Shown: piece by piece, positions 62,875-64,000 of the stretch | Layout of the letters: each line of letters begins with the position of its first letter | How positions within the stretch are numbered: position 1 is the stretch's first letter | Assembly (NCBI RefSeq): GCF_040907265.1 | Contig: NZ_JBFOHP010000002.1 | Location: 3,124,501 to 3,188,500, forward strand | Direction: 5' to 3' | DNA: 64,000 nt | Source of the DNA: Streptomyces sclerotialus | Lineage (GTDB): Bacteria > Actinomycetota > Actinomycetes > Streptomycetales > Streptomycetaceae | The notes under the pieces: model-generated | What the model saw: only the letters and a program-made list of their open reading frames with translations | Told to the model about the DNA's origin: nothing | The model's database searches: none | Translations under genes and position numbers: made by a program

Positions 62875-64000
62875 TCAGAGGCCCATCGACTTGGCGATGA
62901 TCGACTTCATGACCTCGTTGGTGCCGCCGTAGATGCGGTTGACGCGGTTGTCGGCGTACAGGCGGGCGATCGGGTACTCGTTCATGTAGCCGTAGCCGCC
63001 GTGCAGCTGGAGGCAGCGGTCGATGACGCGGTGCGCGACCTCGGTGCAGAAGAGCTTGGCGGAGGCGGCCTCGGCGGCGGTCAGCTCGCCGGCGTCCAGG
63101 GCCTCCAGGGCGCGGTCGGCGACGGCCTCGGCGGCGTCCACCTCGGCCTGGCAGGCGGCCAGCTCGAACTTGGTGTTCTGGAAGGACGCGACGGTCTTGC
63201 CGAAGACGGTGCGGTCCTGCACGTACTGCTGGGCGAACCGGACCGCGGCCTTGGCCTGCGCGTACGCGCCGTAGGCGATGCCCCAGCGCTCGGACGGCAG
63301 GTTCTGGCCGAGGTAGGAGAAGCCCTTGTTCTCCTCGCCGAGCAGGTCCTCGGCCGGCACCTTCACGTCGACGAACGCCAGCTCGGCGGTGTCGGAGGTG
63401 CGCAGGCCCAGCTTGTCCAGCTTGCGGCCGACGGAGTAGCCCTCGGACGTGGTGTCGACGGCGAAGAGGGAGATGCCGAAGCGGCGGTCGTCCTCCTTCG
63501 GCGGGGAGGTACGGGCGCAGACGATCACGCGGTCGGCGTGCACGCCGCCGGTGATGAAGGTCTTGGCGCCGTTGAGGACGTAATGCGTGCCGTCCTCGGA
63601 GAGCTTGGCGGTGGTCTTCATGCCCGCGAGGTCGGAGCCGGTGCCCGGCTCGGTCATGGCGAGGGCCCACATCTCCTCGGCGGAGACGAACTTCGGGAGG
63701 TAGCGCTTCTTCTGCTCGTCGGTGGCGAGCATCTTGATGTACGGCAGGGCGAGCAGCACGTGCACGCCGGAGCCGCCGAAGGTGACGCCGGCGCGGGCGG
63801 TCTCCTCGTACTGGACGGCCTCGAACTTGTGCGAGTCGATGCCGGCGCCGCCGAACTCCTCGGGCACGTTGATGCCGAAGAGGCCCAGCTCGGCGAGCTT
63901 GTAATAGAACTCGCGCGGCACCTGGCCGGCCTGGAACCACTCGTCGTAGACGGGGACGACCTCGGCCTCGATGAAGGCGCGGATGGTGTCCCGGAACGCC
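62875..64000 (-). CDS. acyl-CoA dehydrogenase (N-terminus beyond the window)
   Basis: The frame is open to the right edge and reads FRDTIRAFIEAEVVPVYDEW just inside it, so the true start is outside. The visible 375 residues hold the acyl-CoA dehydrogenase signatures: EEFGGAGID, MTEPGTGSDLAGMKTTAKL (FAD/substrate loop), NGAKTFITGG, GISLFAVDTTSEGYSVGRKLDKLGLRTSDTAELAFVDVKVP, and the C-terminal RCLQLHGGYGYMNEYPIARLYADNRVNRIYGGTNEVMKSIIAKSMGL. The catalytic-base position is in YGGTNEVMK. It oxidises acyl-CoA at the alpha-beta position with FAD. Upstream of tesB in the same operon. Confidence 0.95.
   Translation of the reverse strand, partial: AFRDTIRAFIEAEVVPVYDEWFQAGQVPREFYYKLAELGLFGINVPEEFGGAGIDSHKFEAVQYEETARAGVTFGGSGVHVLLALPYIKMLATDEQKKRYLPKFVSAEEMWALAMTEPGTGSDLAGMKTTAKLSEDGTHYVLNGAKTFITGGVHADRVIVCARTSPPKEDDRRFGISLFAVDTTSEGYSVGRKLDKLGLRTSDTAELAFVDVKVPAEDLLGEENKGFSYLGQNLPSERWGIAYGAYAQAKAAVRFAQQYVQDRTVFGKTVASFQNTKFELAACQAEVDAAEAVADRALEALDAGELTAAEAASAKLFCTEVAHRVIDRCLQLHGGYGYMNEYPIARLYADNRVNRIYGGTNEVMKSIIAKSMGL

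Overview
The window is a GC-rich actinobacterial chromosome segment that looks like Streptomyces. Codon third positions are almost all G or C, GTG starts are common, promoters are sparse, genes end in strong GC hairpins, and there is a conservon (cvnA-E), a 1282-residue fused ABC exporter and many Tat/Sec-exported enzymes. No rRNA, tRNA, CRISPR array, IS element or phage gene was seen. The last gene runs off the right edge, and a short C-terminal tail of an unseen gene occupies the left edge.

Layout. 1-2.2 kb: a SAM methyltransferase and a class I terpene synthase, one base apart, probably making a methylated (non-canonical) terpenoid. 2.3-6.7 kb: a complete conservon on the minus strand (sensor ATPase, roadblock, DUF742, GTPase, P450). 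Its P450 lacks the ExxR motif and carries EQVLW, as in the CYP157 family. 7-17.7 kb: an MreB-like actin homologue, a FUSC membrane protein, small secreted and unknown proteins, an ABC pair whose ATPase is fused to an alpha/beta hydrolase, a proline-rich membrane protein and a lone StyA-like flavin monooxygenase.

17.7-31.6 kb: a full myo-inositol catabolic locus. A minus-strand operon (iolC, an aldolase, iolB, iolD, mmsA) and a plus-strand operon (iolE, iolG, iolH, an IolT-like transporter) diverge from a shared regulatory region. Beyond them lie a tiny HTH protein, a LacI-type regulator and a second Gfo/Idh/MocA dehydrogenase. Together these could import inositol, oxidise it to inosose, dehydrate it, open the ring, isomerise, phosphorylate and cleave it, then convert the semialdehyde to acyl-CoA. 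A 10-bp box is shared between the iolC/iolE region and the second dehydrogenase promoter, and a 13-bp LacI-like operator is duplicated around the LacI start.

31.9-38.8 kb: copZ-copA under a CsoR-like operator, a structured gene-free interval, citrate synthase and a RecD2-type helicase. 39.2-44.8 kb: a second sugar or cyclitol module, with a translationally coupled operon (Gfo/Idh dehydrogenase, DUF993 aldolase-like protein, TIM-barrel epimerase) divergent from a LacI regulator followed by another epimerase. A perfect GAAAGCGCTTTC palindrome lies between them. Its substrate is not known to me; it is the best candidate here for an undescribed pathway.

44.9-59.2 kb: exported enzymes and transport (a lipoprotein remnant, a NagZ-like GH3, a lipoprotein, a NAGPA-type phosphodiester glycosidase, an S37 peptidase, the fused ABC exporter, a phytase-like esterase, a large GH65 enzyme with a discoidin-like tail). 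59.7-64 kb: an orphan 68-residue peptide with a RiPP/bacteriocin-like leader, a ureohydrolase (agmatinase family), a phosphatase-like protein, an acyl-CoA thioesterase and the start-less part of an acyl-CoA dehydrogenase.
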